Source of the DNA: UBA5342 sp965662645
GTDB taxonomy: Bacteria > Bacteroidota > Bacteroidia > Bacteroidales > UBA5342
Reading direction: 5' to 3'
Length of the DNA stretch: 64,000 bases
Assembly (NCBI GenBank): GCA_965662645.1
Contig: CBFIII010000002.1
Location: 76,552 to 140,551 of the forward strand
Part shown: piece after piece, positions 55,926-64,000 of the stretch
Layout: each line of letters opens with the position of its first letter
Numbering within the stretch: the stretch's first letter is position 1
Notes under the pieces: generated by a model
What the model was told of the DNA's origin: nothing
Seen by the model: only the letters and a program-made list of their open reading frames with translations
The model's database searches: none
Made by a program: the position numbers and the translations under genes

Positions 55926-55933
55926 CAAAACTA
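55926..55933 (-). promoter_or_regulatory. -7 box of pta
   Basis: Plus-strand CAAAACTA reads TAGTTTTG on the minus strand. There is no -33 match at good spacing. Confidence 0.35.
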
Positions 55934-56051
55934 CACACTTTTTTTTGCTTTTCGTAAGATGCGATTAAATATTTGATGCTTTATTTAAACCTTAGGGGGT
56001 AATTGTTTAGGAATAATGCACAATTTATTAACATACCCTGTTGAAAACTAA

Positions 56052-56087
56052 AAAAACACTAAAAAATCAAATTTTCTAGTGTTTTTT
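56052..56087 (-). terminator. Terminator after the zeta-toxin pair
   Basis: AAAAACACTA and TAGTGTTTTT arms with a T-run in both directions. It lies 22 bases beyond the small gene. Confidence 0.8.
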
Positions 56088-56108
56088 TTAGCATAAATTG
56101 TGCTTGTA

Positions 56109-56300
56109 TTAAAGAGGACTTTTTGAGGTAATACTGCCATCTGGTAGCTCATAAAAAACGGTGCCATCTTCAGAAAAAACAATAGGTATTCCTTTCTTGC
56201 GATTTTCCTTTTTAATCTCATCTACAGCCTTTTTGCCAATTTTAGCAATGAGAGCTGCCTCTTTAATATCTGAACTTTTTACTTTAGTCATTGTCTCCAT
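56109..56300 (-). CDS. Small protein paired with zeta-like kinase, antitoxin candidate
   Basis: A 63-residue protein. The N-terminal half is helical and charged (DIKEAALIAKIGKKAVDEIKKENRKKG, in part AVDEIKKENRKKG), and the C-terminal half is strand-like (IPIVFSEDGTVFYELPDG). No ribbon-helix-helix motif is plain. It starts 13 bases after the kinase gene, and a terminator follows. It could be the antitoxin of the pair, but the order (toxin first) is the reverse of epsilon-zeta and neutralisation is inference. Met4 is a possible alternative start. Confidence 0.72.
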   Translation of the reverse strand: METMTKVKSSDIKEAALIAKIGKKAVDEIKKENRKKGIPIVFSEDGTVFYELPDGSITSKSPL

Positions 56301-56313
56301 AATGTTTAATAAT

Positions 56314-56889
56314 TCAGATGTTCACGTCTTGCAAATATAGCTCAAAAAATGTATCATTATGAACTATGTACTCGTCTTTTTTTCCTTGGGCTACCTCTTG
56401 GAAGTGACTGTCGGAGTTGAAAAAGATGAACCAACTGTCAGCCTCTAAGCGATATATCTTCCAAAAATTACGCTTGCTTCTAAAGAAACGACGTACTACA
56501 TCATTGTCTGGTACAAAGTGCCCACCTTTCAAAACGCGTTCTTTTATGCGTTCTATGCAAATGCGGGGGTGTTCTAAATAAACATATACGATAGATACAC
56601 GATATCCTCTGGCTCTGATACGAGGTAAAATGCGGTGAAGGTACATTCCTGATAGTGTACTCTCAATGAGTATATTGTTGCCTTCTTCAAGGTTGTGAAA
56701 TAAGCGACTGATAAATATACGACCTGCTGAGAGTTGAACATCTTCAATGCTATCAGGATTCAGTTCTTTTGCTATTTCATCGGCATTGAGAAACACATAG
56801 TCATGTTCTTTCAAAAACTGACGAGCAAAAGTGGTTTTGCCAGAACCATTGGGCCCGGCTGCTATATATAGATTCTTTTCACTATCCAA
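56314..56889 (-). CDS. Zeta-toxin-like P-loop kinase
   Basis: A 191-residue nucleotide-binding protein. Walker A is AAGPNGSGKTTFARQ (about 11-25). FLNADEIAKELNP holds the Asp that acts as base in zeta toxins, ESTLSG follows, and RVLKGGHFVPDNDVVRRFFR is the substrate and arginine region of this subfamily. Zeta toxins phosphorylate UDP-N-acetylglucosamine, blocking wall synthesis, but many solitary relatives have unknown substrates. TATATTTG on the minus strand (56966-56959) is a likely -7 box. It is transcribed together with the small downstream gene. Confidence 0.85.
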   Translation of the reverse strand: MDSEKNLYIAAGPNGSGKTTFARQFLKEHDYVFLNADEIAKELNPDSIEDVQLSAGRIFISRLFHNLEEGNNILIESTLSGMYLHRILPRIRARGYRVSIVYVYLEHPRICIERIKERVLKGGHFVPDNDVVRRFFRSKRNFWKIYRLEADSWFIFFNSDSHFQEVAQGKKDEYIVHNDTFFELYLQDVNI

Positions 56890-57017
56890 TGAATGTAATT
56901 TTCAAAGTTTATCTTTTTATGACTTAAAAATACAAGGTCTTGTTTTTCTTCTCTTTCCCAAATATACGTCTTATTTTAAAACTACTATTTGTTGTCTTAA
57001 TGAATCTATATAAAAAT

Positions 57018-57051
57018 AACATCTCTAGAACAAAAAATGTTCAGAGATGTT
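57018..57051 (-). terminator. glyA terminator
   Basis: AACATCTCT and AGAGATGTT arms plus an inner AAC/GTT pairing, with TTTTTAT after the hairpin on the minus strand. Confidence 0.75.
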
Positions 57052-57077
57052 ATCTTGTGTTTTATCGAAAGAGTTAT

Positions 57078-58358
57078 TTACCAGTTAAATAAAGGGTAAT
57101 CTTTCATCATAGCGACTACTTTTTTGCCTACGGATTCAATCATTGATTCGTCATCTACATTTGACATGACATTATCTATTAATTCTACAACGATAGGCAT
57201 GTCTTCTTCTTTAAGTCCACGAGTAGTAATGGCTGGTGTTCCTACGCGAATACCTGAAGTCTGGAAGGGTGAACGAGAATCAAACGGCACCATGTTTTTG
57301 TTGATGGTGATGTGTGCTTTTACTAGAGTATTCTCTGCTACCTTTCCTGTGATTTCAGGGAATTTTGAACGTAAATCAATCAACATAGAGTGGTTGTCTG
57401 TTCCGCCTGAAATAACTTTGTATCCTTTTTCCATAAATGCTTTGGCCATAGCTGCTGCATTCTTTTGTACTTGCAATTGATAGTCTTTGTACGAAGGATC
57501 TAATGCTTCGCCAAAGGCAACCGCTTTTGCTGCTATGACATGCTCTAATGGGCCTCCTTGTACTCCTGGGAATACAGCAGAGTTAAGTAGTGCAGACATC
57601 ATTTTAACCACACCTTTAGGTGTTTTAAGTCCCCAAGGGTTTTCAAAATCTTTACCTAAAAGAATAATTCCTCCACGTGGACCACGTAGGGTCTTGTGAG
57701 TGGTAGAGGTTACAATGTGTGCATATTCTACAGGGTTTTTAAGTAAACCTGCTGCTATAAGTCCTGCGGGGTGAGCCATGTCTATCATTAAGAGGGCGCC
57801 TACCTTGTCAGCAATGGCACGCATTCTTGCGTAATCCCATTCGCGAGAATAAGCCGATGCTCCACCAATAATTAATTTTGGTTGGTGTTCTATCGCTAAA
57901 GCTTCCATCTGATCGTAATCTACAAGACCAGTTTCTTCTTTTACATTATATTCTATAGGGGTATATAATAAACCAGAACTATTCACTGCTGAACCATGAG
58001 AAAGGTGTCCTCCGTGCGAAAGATTAAGACCTAAGAATTTGTCTCCTGGTTTTAATACAGCGAGTAATACCGCCATGTTGGCTTGTGCACCTGAGTGAGG
58101 TTGTACGTTGGCATATTCGGCACCGAACAGTTCTTTGATGCGGTCTATAGCTATTTGTTCGCTTTTATCTACGATTTCACAGCCGCCGTAATAGCGTTTG
58201 CCAGGGTATCCTTCAGCGTATTTATTTGTTAACACAGAGCCCATTGCTTCCATTACTTGTTCACTTACAAAGTTTTCAGATGCAATAAGTTCAATACCGT
58301 TAATCTGGCGCTGACGTTCCTGATCTATAATATCAAAGATTTTACTGTCTCTTGTCAT
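57078..58358 (-). CDS. glyA: Serine hydroxymethyltransferase
   Basis: A PLP enzyme converting serine and tetrahydrofolate to glycine and methylene-tetrahydrofolate. The length is 426 residues. IELIASENFVSEQVMEAMGS opens it (seen as LIASENFVS), NVQPHSGAQANMAV and DMAHPAGLIAAGLL are typical, and the PLP Lys lies in STTHKTLRGPRGG. It is monocistronic by position. Its upstream region, shared with dnaG, holds REP-like copy 4 (58420-58540). Confidence 0.96.
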   Translation of the reverse strand: MTRDSKIFDIIDQERQRQINGIELIASENFVSEQVMEAMGSVLTNKYAEGYPGKRYYGGCEIVDKSEQIAIDRIKELFGAEYANVQPHSGAQANMAVLLAVLKPGDKFLGLNLSHGGHLSHGSAVNSSGLLYTPIEYNVKEETGLVDYDQMEALAIEHQPKLIIGGASAYSREWDYARMRAIADKVGALLMIDMAHPAGLIAAGLLKNPVEYAHIVTSTTHKTLRGPRGGIILLGKDFENPWGLKTPKGVVKMMSALLNSAVFPGVQGGPLEHVIAAKAVAFGEALDPSYKDYQLQVQKNAAAMAKAFMEKGYKVISGGTDNHSMLIDLRSKFPEITGKVAENTLVKAHITINKNMVPFDSRSPFQTSGIRVGTPAITTRGLKEEDMPIVVELIDNVMSNVDDESMIESVGKKVVAMMKDYPLFNW

Positions 58359-58419
58359 AGCTTTATGATTTATTAATGATTAGTTTCGTATTGTTTAAAA
58401 TCCTTTTAATTCCACATCG

Positions 58420-58540
58420 TGGTTTTGTTTCTCGCAGCTTGCTGCGAATAATAAAATGTTTTTCAACAAAATGCCTCGTGGGCTTGTCCCGAGGTTGTTG
58501 ACTTATCGCCCCTTTTGCTTGCGTTTGGGGCGTTTATTAA
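58420..58540. repeat. REP-like hairpin array, copy 4 (variant, three hairpins)
   Basis: CTCGCAGC-TT-GCTGCGAA matches the first hairpin of copy 2, but the second hairpin is replaced by CCTCGTGGG / CCCGAGG (58474-58494) and a third, CGCCCC / GGGGCG (58506-58531), follows. It lies in the divergent region between glyA and dnaG, 60 bases upstream of the glyA start. The rest of the gap 58359-58862 has TACATTTG at 58734-58741, a possible dnaG -7 box, and AT-rich DNA. Confidence 0.7.
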
Positions 58541-58862
58541 CCTTTTAATTGTTTTTCTTGACGATAATCTAAAAATGTATAGTTCTTTGATTATCCTATA
58601 TGATATTTTATGCTCTGATTAGAAAGAACTTATTGATAATGATGTATTTATATCAATTTGTGCATTCCTAATTATCTTATTTCTATAGCATTATAAACTT
58701 ATAAACACATGAAAATGACGTACGAAAATTGTTTACATTTGCAAGACTATAAGCTCATGGATTAAGAAGCTGCAAAAATACATAAATACACGTAAATTGG
58801 GTGTGTTTATGAATAAAAATATTAGGCCTTATCTTATTATTGACCAAATTAATTAATATAGA

Positions 58863-60896
58863 GTGCAAAGAATTGATAGAAGTACAGTTGACCGTATATA
58901 TGATGTTGCTCGTGTCGAAGAAATTGTGGGCGATTATGTTTCCTTAAAACGTCGTGGTACTAATATGTTGGGATTGTGTCCTTTTCATGATGAAAAGACG
59001 CCTTCTTTTATGGTATCACCAGCTAAAGGAATTTACAAATGTTTTGGTTGTGGTAAGGGAGGTAATGCTATTAACTTCGTTATGGAGATAGAACAAATCT
59101 CTTATTATGAGGCTTTAAAACAAGTAGCAGATAAATATCATGTTCATATTGAGGAAAAAGAGCTGTCGCCTGAAGAAAAAAAACAATTTAGCGACCGTGA
59201 TAGTATGATGGTGCTGAATGATTTTACAGCTAAATATTTTGCTACACAATTGATGAAATCGGCTGAAGGGAGAGCCGTGGGATTGAGTTATTTTAAACAA
59301 CGTGGTTTTAGCGATCAGATTATTGAAAAGTTTCAACTGGGATTTGCGCCTGTGGGTAAGGATGTCTTTGTGCGTGAAGCTCTGGCTAAAGGTTACCGTG
59401 AAGAATACCTTTCAAAAACGGGCCTGGCTACTATTAAACCAGATTATAAAAGAGACCGTTTTGCTGGTCGGGTGATGTTTCCTATTCACGGACAGTCAGG
59501 TAAAGTTGTTGCATTTGCAGGCCGTACTCTTGTTACGGATAAAAAGACAGCGAAATATATCAACTCTCCTGAATCTGAAGTATATCATAAGAGTAATGTG
59601 CTTTATGGCATTTATCTTGCGAAGAAAGAAATTCAACGTAAGGATAATTGTTTCTTGGTAGAAGGATATACTGATGTGATGTCTTTGCATCAGTCGGGTA
59701 TAGAAAATGTAGTCGCTTCTTCGGGAACGTCCTTGACACAGGGACAAATACGATTGATTCAGCGTTTTACCGAAAATGTTACGGTGATTTATGATGGTGA
59801 TAATGCGGGCATTAAAGCGTCCTTGCGTGGTATCGATTTAATTTTAGAGCAGGGTCTTAATGTCAGGGTGTTGCTTTTGCCAGATGGTGAAGATCCGGAT
59901 TCCTTTGCTAAGAGTATGGGGGCTTCTGAATTAATGGATTATATCACGGCACACACTACGGACTTTATTCATTTTAAGACCAACTTATTAATGGAAGGGA
60001 CTGAAAATGATCCCATAAAAAAAGTCAAGTTGATTCAAGAAATCGTAAAGTCGATTGCCATTATACCGCACGAAATTATGCGTACTGTTTACCTTAAAGA
60101 ATGTAGTACCTTGCTTGAAGTGCCCGAGGATACTTTATTACGCGAATGCGATAATCTCAGAAAGAAGAAAAAACAAGATAAAACGAAAGAGACGGAGCGA
60201 CGTATGTCTCGAGAACATGCGCAGGCTGGTGGTGTGGATAAAGATGGTTTTAGTTTGCCTCCTGATGATTTGCATTTGCCTCCTGAGATGCGGAGTGAAG
60301 CTACACCGGCAACATCTGCAACTCCTGTTGCCCCTGCGGAAAAACAAGAGCCTCCCGAAGAGCGTATGTTGTTGACTTTTCTTTTACGCTATGGCGAAAT
60401 GAAAATGTTTAAGGAAGGGGATGCTTATTATGAAGATTATCCTGATGTCTTAGTGTCTGATTATATTATAAATCAGTTGGATGAGGATGAGTTGAGTCTT
60501 AGTGTTCCGCTGTTCAAACAAGTATATGATGAATACCGTCGTTTGAAAGAGGCTGGAGAAACGGATATAGAGAAACGGATGATTCGTCAAGATGATGCCG
60601 TTATTAGTCGCTTAACTGTTGACTTAACCACTGAGCGTTATGAACGAAGTAGAATTTTTGATAAGGCTACTTTTATTCAGAAATCAGAAAATTGTTTGGG
60701 TGATTTAGTGCCACGTGTAGTGATGGAGTTTCAGGCTCATTGTGTGATGCGCGAGATTGAGGTTAATAAAGAAATATTGAAGACTGAGAAAGATGAGGAG
60801 AAATTGACGCAAGCTTTAATGCGTCAGATGGAACTTAATGAAGCCAAAAAAGAATTGAGTAAAAACCTAGGACATCGTACGGTCTTTGGTTCATAA
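58863..60896 (+). CDS. dnaG: DNA primase
   Basis: Makes RNA primers at the replication fork. The length is 677 residues. The N-terminal zinc ribbon has CPFHDEKTPSF and CFGCGKGGNAI (about 41-70). The TOPRIM catalytic domain (about 255-345) has LVEGYTDVMSLHQ and VIYDGDNAGIKASLRG. A Pro/Glu-rich linker (about 440-495) precedes the helicase-binding C-terminus. The start is a GTG followed by QRIDRSTVDRIYD; other DnaG proteins begin just before this IDR/ATVDRI segment, so the GTG fits. It converges with thrC across the 61-kb palindrome. Confidence 0.95.
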   Translation: MQRIDRSTVDRIYDVARVEEIVGDYVSLKRRGTNMLGLCPFHDEKTPSFMVSPAKGIYKCFGCGKGGNAINFVMEIEQISYYEALKQVADKYHVHIEEKELSPEEKKQFSDRDSMMVLNDFTAKYFATQLMKSAEGRAVGLSYFKQRGFSDQIIEKFQLGFAPVGKDVFVREALAKGYREEYLSKTGLATIKPDYKRDRFAGRVMFPIHGQSGKVVAFAGRTLVTDKKTAKYINSPESEVYHKSNVLYGIYLAKKEIQRKDNCFLVEGYTDVMSLHQSGIENVVASSGTSLTQGQIRLIQRFTENVTVIYDGDNAGIKASLRGIDLILEQGLNVRVLLLPDGEDPDSFAKSMGASELMDYITAHTTDFIHFKTNLLMEGTENDPIKKVKLIQEIVKSIAIIPHEIMRTVYLKECSTLLEVPEDTLLRECDNLRKKKKQDKTKETERRMSREHAQAGGVDKDGFSLPPDDLHLPPEMRSEATPATSATPVAPAEKQEPPEERMLLTFLLRYGEMKMFKEGDAYYEDYPDVLVSDYIINQLDEDELSLSVPLFKQVYDEYRRLKEAGETDIEKRMIRQDDAVISRLTVDLTTERYERSRIFDKATFIQKSENCLGDLVPRVVMEFQAHCVMREIEVNKEILKTEKDEEKLTQALMRQMELNEAKKELSKNLGHRTVFGS

Positions 60897-60938
60897 TTCG
60901 TACAAATAAAATTTCTTATTTGATGAATAACATGTCTA

Positions 60939-61158
60939 ACGAGTAACAAGAATAACGAGTGAAATGTGAGACGTATGAAGTTCCCCTCTTGAGCGGTGTG
61001 CTGAGCGCTAGTCGAAGTAAGGGGAATACAAGGGGTGTGTTGTGACGGCGAACATATCGCTGTATGGCATTATTCCTCACAGCAACATATCACTAAACGA
61101 TTATATCCTTCATAGTAACACACCCCTAACCCCTCTCAAGAGGGGTTAGGGGTGTGTT
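60939..61158. repeat. Inverted copy of the nested-palindrome repeat, with a perfect 19-bp hairpin
   Basis: Bases 60939-61139 are the reverse complement, with scattered changes, of about 40891-41085. At the right edge the sequence turns into a perfect 19-base inverted repeat, AACACACCCCTAACCCCTC (61117-61135), loop TCAA, and its complement (61140-61158). It lies between the convergent dnaG and thrC genes and could stop transcription from both sides. Confidence 0.78.
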
Positions 61159-61185
61159 GTGCTTTTTCACTTATGGTATAATTTC

Positions 61186-62484
61186 TTATTTCAATAGAAA
61201 AGCTTTGAAGTCTTCAAATTCTTTTGACAATTCGATGCTTTGTTTGGTTCCTTTCATAAATTCCTGTAAAGATTGAGGAATATTTATTTTTTCACCTATG
61301 GCATCTTCCACCGTTGCTAAGAATTTTGCAGGATGCGCAGTCTCAATAAAGAAACCTGTCTCGCCCTCTTTTAGTTCATCTTCTAAAGCTTGATAGGCAC
61401 AAGCACCATGGGGATCTAATAAATAATTAGTTTCCTGATACGTCTTTTTCATCGTTTTACGTATCTCATCATCGGTATAGTGAGTACCCGTTATTTCTTT
61501 TGAAATAGCTTCATGCGAGTGATTATAAAGATCAAGGATGCGTGCAAAGTTGCTAGGATCTCCCACATCCATAGCATTGGCAATAGTTGCCACTGACGGA
61601 CGAGGATTATACTCTCCAGTCTTTAGATATTCAAAGAAAACATCATTTCTATTGTTGGCTGCAATAAACCGTTTGATGGGTAAGCCTTGCATCTTGCCAA
61701 TAAGAGCTGCTGTAATATTGCCAAAGTTACCACTAGGCACACAGCACACGATGTCTTGTTCTATCTTTAGCTTTTTTAATTGACCTATAGCATAAAAATA
61801 ATAGAAGGCTTGAGGTAAAAAACGAGCGACATTGATAGAGTTAGCCGACGTTAAAGTGAGTTTTTCGTTTAATTCATCATCCATAAAGGCGCTTTTCACT
61901 AAACGTTGACAGTCGTCGAAAGTGCCTTCTATTTCTAAAGCGGTGATGTTTTGCCCTAAAGTCGTGAATTGAGTCTCTTGTATCTCACTCACTAAACCTT
62001 TAGGGTAAAGTACAAAGACGTTGATGCCTTCTACACCTAAAAAACCATTAGCCACGGCACTTCCTGTGTCGCCCGAGGTGGCTACCAGTACATTAATGTC
62101 TCGTTCTTGTTTCTCAGTGGTATAATGCGCTAAGATGCGAGCCATAAAACGAGCTCCTACATCTTTGAACGCTAGCGTAGGGCCGTGAAATAATTCTAAG
62201 CTATAGATCTTGTCTTTGACGTGAATCAATGGAATGTCGAAACACAAGGTCTCGTTGATAATGCGTTGAAGTTCTGGTGCTGGGATGTCTTCTCCAAAAA
62301 TAGAATTGGCTACTTCAAAAGCAATTTCTTGAAGGGTCATCTTATCTAAATTCTCAAAAAATGAGGTGGGGAGAGTCGGTATGTTTTCAGGCATAAAGAG
62401 ACCTTTGTCTTTAGCTAAGCCTTGTGTTACTGCTGTTTTTAAATCAACTCTTAATGCTTTGTTGTTTGTGCTATAATATTGCAT
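61186..62484 (-). CDS. thrC: Threonine synthase
   Basis: A PLP enzyme converting O-phosphohomoserine to threonine. The length is 432 residues, the longer branch typical of E. coli. The PLP Lys is in PTLAFKDVGARFMARIL, and the phosphate-binding loop is VATSGDTGSAVA. It lies 18 bases after the acyltransferase gene, so it is transcribed from the globin-acyltransferase operon rather than with thrA and thrB. A palindromic repeat lies 27 bases beyond its stop. Confidence 0.96.
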   Translation of the reverse strand: MQYYSTNNKALRVDLKTAVTQGLAKDKGLFMPENIPTLPTSFFENLDKMTLQEIAFEVANSIFGEDIPAPELQRIINETLCFDIPLIHVKDKIYSLELFHGPTLAFKDVGARFMARILAHYTTEKQERDINVLVATSGDTGSAVANGFLGVEGINVFVLYPKGLVSEIQETQFTTLGQNITALEIEGTFDDCQRLVKSAFMDDELNEKLTLTSANSINVARFLPQAFYYFYAIGQLKKLKIEQDIVCCVPSGNFGNITAALIGKMQGLPIKRFIAANNRNDVFFEYLKTGEYNPRPSVATIANAMDVGDPSNFARILDLYNHSHEAISKEITGTHYTDDEIRKTMKKTYQETNYLLDPHGACAYQALEDELKEGETGFFIETAHPAKFLATVEDAIGEKINIPQSLQEFMKGTKQSIELSKEFEDFKAFLLK

Positions 62485-62502
62485 AATGGTAAAGGATATG
62501 TC

Positions 62503-63639
62503 TTAAGCATTGTGTGCTACAATGTGGTTATTTAGGGGGTTGGAATACATGGCAAGTATGGTTTCTCTTAGGAAGAGTTCATGACTTTCCTTTTCAGGAA
62601 TACGGTTGATTTGTTTATCTAAATATTGCTCAAATTGTTCTTTTTCTGCGTCAGAGTAATAGCTCGAAAATTGCAGCTTCTGATGCAATAGATCGTGAGC
62701 TATAAAATTATTTGGATAAAATTTATAGTTTAAATGAATTTGTTGGTCAATGAGTTCTGCTGCTGCTGTGACTTGTTCATTTTTATTTTTTAAAGCTTTT
62801 AGCTTTTCTATATTTTCTGAGATAGGTGCTGCTATATGAAAATGGATGTGTCCTTTATAGCCATCTATGCCTGTGCGCATGTTTAATAGGTCATCACTAG
62901 CACATTTTTTATGATCTGGGTCCAATTTCTTTAATAAAAATTCGCGCGCTTTTAAGTAATCGCACGGGTCATATTCATAAGCTATGGATAGGGGAGTGAT
63001 GTTCATTTTTGTTAAACTTTCAGAGAAAGATGCATCTTCTCCCATACTCAACATTTTAAGTAAAGCGCCACTGGTGCGGTCGTCAGAATCTTTTGCTCGA
63101 CCTTCGCGTTGAGCTATCCATATGGAACTGTTTTTCTCTAATAAGGTATATCTGATGTAACTGGATAGCTTTTGCGACTCGGCAAACATCTGCTTTACAG
63201 GTAAATTACGTTTGACAATAAAGCTTTTATTGAGACGAACTAATGTTTTTATCCAAGGATAAATTAATAGATTATCACCAATAGCAATTTCTGTGGTTTC
63301 ATGCCCGTTTTCTGCTAAAATATAATTTAATAAAGCGGAGTCTAATATGATATCTCTGTGATTTGATATGTAGAAATGTGCTTTATTTTTATTGATGTGT
63401 TCTAATCCTGAAAAAGTGATGCCATCAGAACTTTCTTTAAGCATACGGTTTAAGTAGCGGATAACAAAATTGATTTGTACATCTTTAATAGTATGGGCTT
63501 CTTTTAATAAATCGTCGATGTGCGCTCCTGGAAAAGCTGCATTTATAAGAGCTATGAATATAGGCTCCTTGGTTAATAATTCAAGTGCAGAGGCTACATC
63601 ACTATCATTAAAAGCTCTGATATCTTCGTATTGTTCCAT
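62503..63639 (-). CDS. 1-acylglycerol-3-phosphate acyltransferase-like protein
   Basis: A 378-residue protein of the glycerophosphate acyltransferase superfamily, probably in phospholipid synthesis at the inner membrane. The catalytic block reads HFYISNHRDIILDSALLNY, so the second acid of the usual H-x4-D is one residue further (H-x5-D). WIAQREGRAKDSDDRT is the substrate-binding glycine/arginine block. It has no clear membrane helix. Its ATG overlaps the globin stop by one base (TAATG). The substrate, lysophosphatidate or another lipid, is not decided. Confidence 0.84.
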   Translation of the reverse strand: MEQYEDIRAFNDSDVASALELLTKEPIFIALINAAFPGAHIDDLLKEAHTIKDVQINFVIRYLNRMLKESSDGITFSGLEHINKNKAHFYISNHRDIILDSALLNYILAENGHETTEIAIGDNLLIYPWIKTLVRLNKSFIVKRNLPVKQMFAESQKLSSYIRYTLLEKNSSIWIAQREGRAKDSDDRTSGALLKMLSMGEDASFSESLTKMNITPLSIAYEYDPCDYLKAREFLLKKLDPDHKKCASDDLLNMRTGIDGYKGHIHFHIAAPISENIEKLKALKNKNEQVTAAAELIDQQIHLNYKFYPNNFIAHDLLHQKLQFSSYYSDAEKEQFEQYLDKQINRIPEKESHELFLRETILAMYSNPLNNHIVAHNA

Positions 63640-63998
63640 TATTTATTTCGTTCTATTATTTTAAGAAAAGCTTGAGACATCGTTTTTCCACGATGTATTG
63701 CAATGTCAGCATTGGGGCCTTCAAAGTGCTCTTTTATATTTTGTTCCCATATCTCCATCCAACGGTCAAAATGGTCTTGTGTCAGTTCCATTTTGAAATG
63801 CATCTGAACAGGTTTTGCTTGATATGCTGATTGTCGGAGGATAACGGTACGCCAAAACTGATAAAGTTTGATATGGTGCCTATCCCAGTCGGTGATGTAG
63901 GCATCAAATATGGGGCCAATAAACGTGTTTTTACGCGCTTTAGCGTAAAAGGTATCGACTAATAACGTCACATCAGCGTTAGTTAAAATGTCCTTCAT
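63639..63998 (-). CDS. Group III truncated haemoglobin
   Basis: A 119-residue single-domain globin. It opens with KDILTNADVTLLVDTFYAK, then PIFDAYITDWDRHHIKLYQFW, where Trp and His lie in the expected distal region. The proximal His is best placed at MHFKMEL, nine residues before DHFDRW. Such globins bind oxygen or NO in the cytoplasm. The ATG is at 63998, two bases from the window edge, and matches family starts, so it appears complete. First gene of the operon with the acyltransferase and thrC. Confidence 0.9.
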   Translation of the reverse strand: MKDILTNADVTLLVDTFYAKARKNTFIGPIFDAYITDWDRHHIKLYQFWRTVILRQSAYQAKPVQMHFKMELTQDHFDRWMEIWEQNIKEHFEGPNADIAIHRGKTMSQAFLKIIERNK

Positions 63999-64000
63999 GG

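Noticed and set aside
57124..57480. 118-codon frame opposite glyA
   Set aside because: It mirrors a well-conserved enzyme frame and has no family resemblance.
1..64000. tRNA or rRNA genes
   Set aside because: I looked through all gaps for a T-arm GTTCGAATC-type sequence with acceptor pairing and for rRNA segments and found none.

Overview
The window is a chromosomal stretch of a member of the Bacteroidota, most likely a Bacteroidales/Marinilabiliales-type organism (inference). The evidence is: an AT-rich sequence; promoter-like boxes of the form TAnnTTTG instead of E. coli -10 boxes; many envelope proteins ending in beta-barrel strands; lipoproteins with a lipobox Cys; an HU-CCDC81/SPOR fusion; a lipoprotein M49 peptidase; an M64 peptidase; and an IMP dehydrogenase of the long 'GGGSICITR' type. 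I see no rRNA, tRNA, CRISPR array, prophage or complete insertion sequence. Most genes are ordinary core genes.

Layout. 0-5 kb: the end of a sensor kinase, a PASTA/RluD pair on the minus strand and a YbdG-like MscS channel. 5-9 kb: a small MITE-like element, comF, ribD, then a GT2 glycosyltransferase and an orphan indolepyruvate oxidoreductase beta subunit. 9-15 kb: four minus-strand envelope genes, three forming a tight PD40 / large lipoprotein / DUF5723-type barrel operon with no obvious known function. 15-26.6 kb: transketolase, an unknown gene, hisS-surE-small membrane protein, a Crp-like regulator with a PfkB sugar kinase and a nucleotidyltransferase, a small barrel, the YggS PLP protein and a dihydroorotate dehydrogenase-like enzyme. 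26.6-36.6 kb: a transposase remnant, an M20 deacylase, a TonB-dependent receptor-like barrel, RNase R, a large PAS hybrid kinase and a ROK kinase. 36.9-50 kb: cytidine deaminase, M64 peptidase, gcvT, an unknown barrel, mutY, the cell-elongation pair PBP2-RodA, a polyprenyl diphosphate synthase and the M49 peptidase. 50-64 kb: guaB, an acyl-CoA synthetase, the HU/SPOR protein, pta, a zeta-toxin-like pair, glyA, dnaG and a globin-acyltransferase-thrC operon.

What stands out is the intergenic DNA rather than the genes. Four separate repeat families sit between genes: (1) paired GC-rich hairpins (near 1.0, 3.7, 18.5 and 58.4 kb), one of them in the predicted leader of the channel gene; (2) seven-base tandem arrays of AYAAYTY behind a constant AATRAAGCGAA leader (1.3-1.6 kb and 41.4-41.6 kb); (3) elements of about 135-180 bp with nested inverted repeats (two tandem copies at 40.8-41.3 kb, one inverted copy at 61 kb, a worn copy at 49.8 kb); and (4) a 263-bp element with 21-bp inverted ends and a 7-bp target duplication (5.2-5.4 kb). 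The best candidates for something undescribed are these repeats and the three-gene envelope operon at 10.0-15.2 kb. No convincing new defence or biosynthetic system was found.
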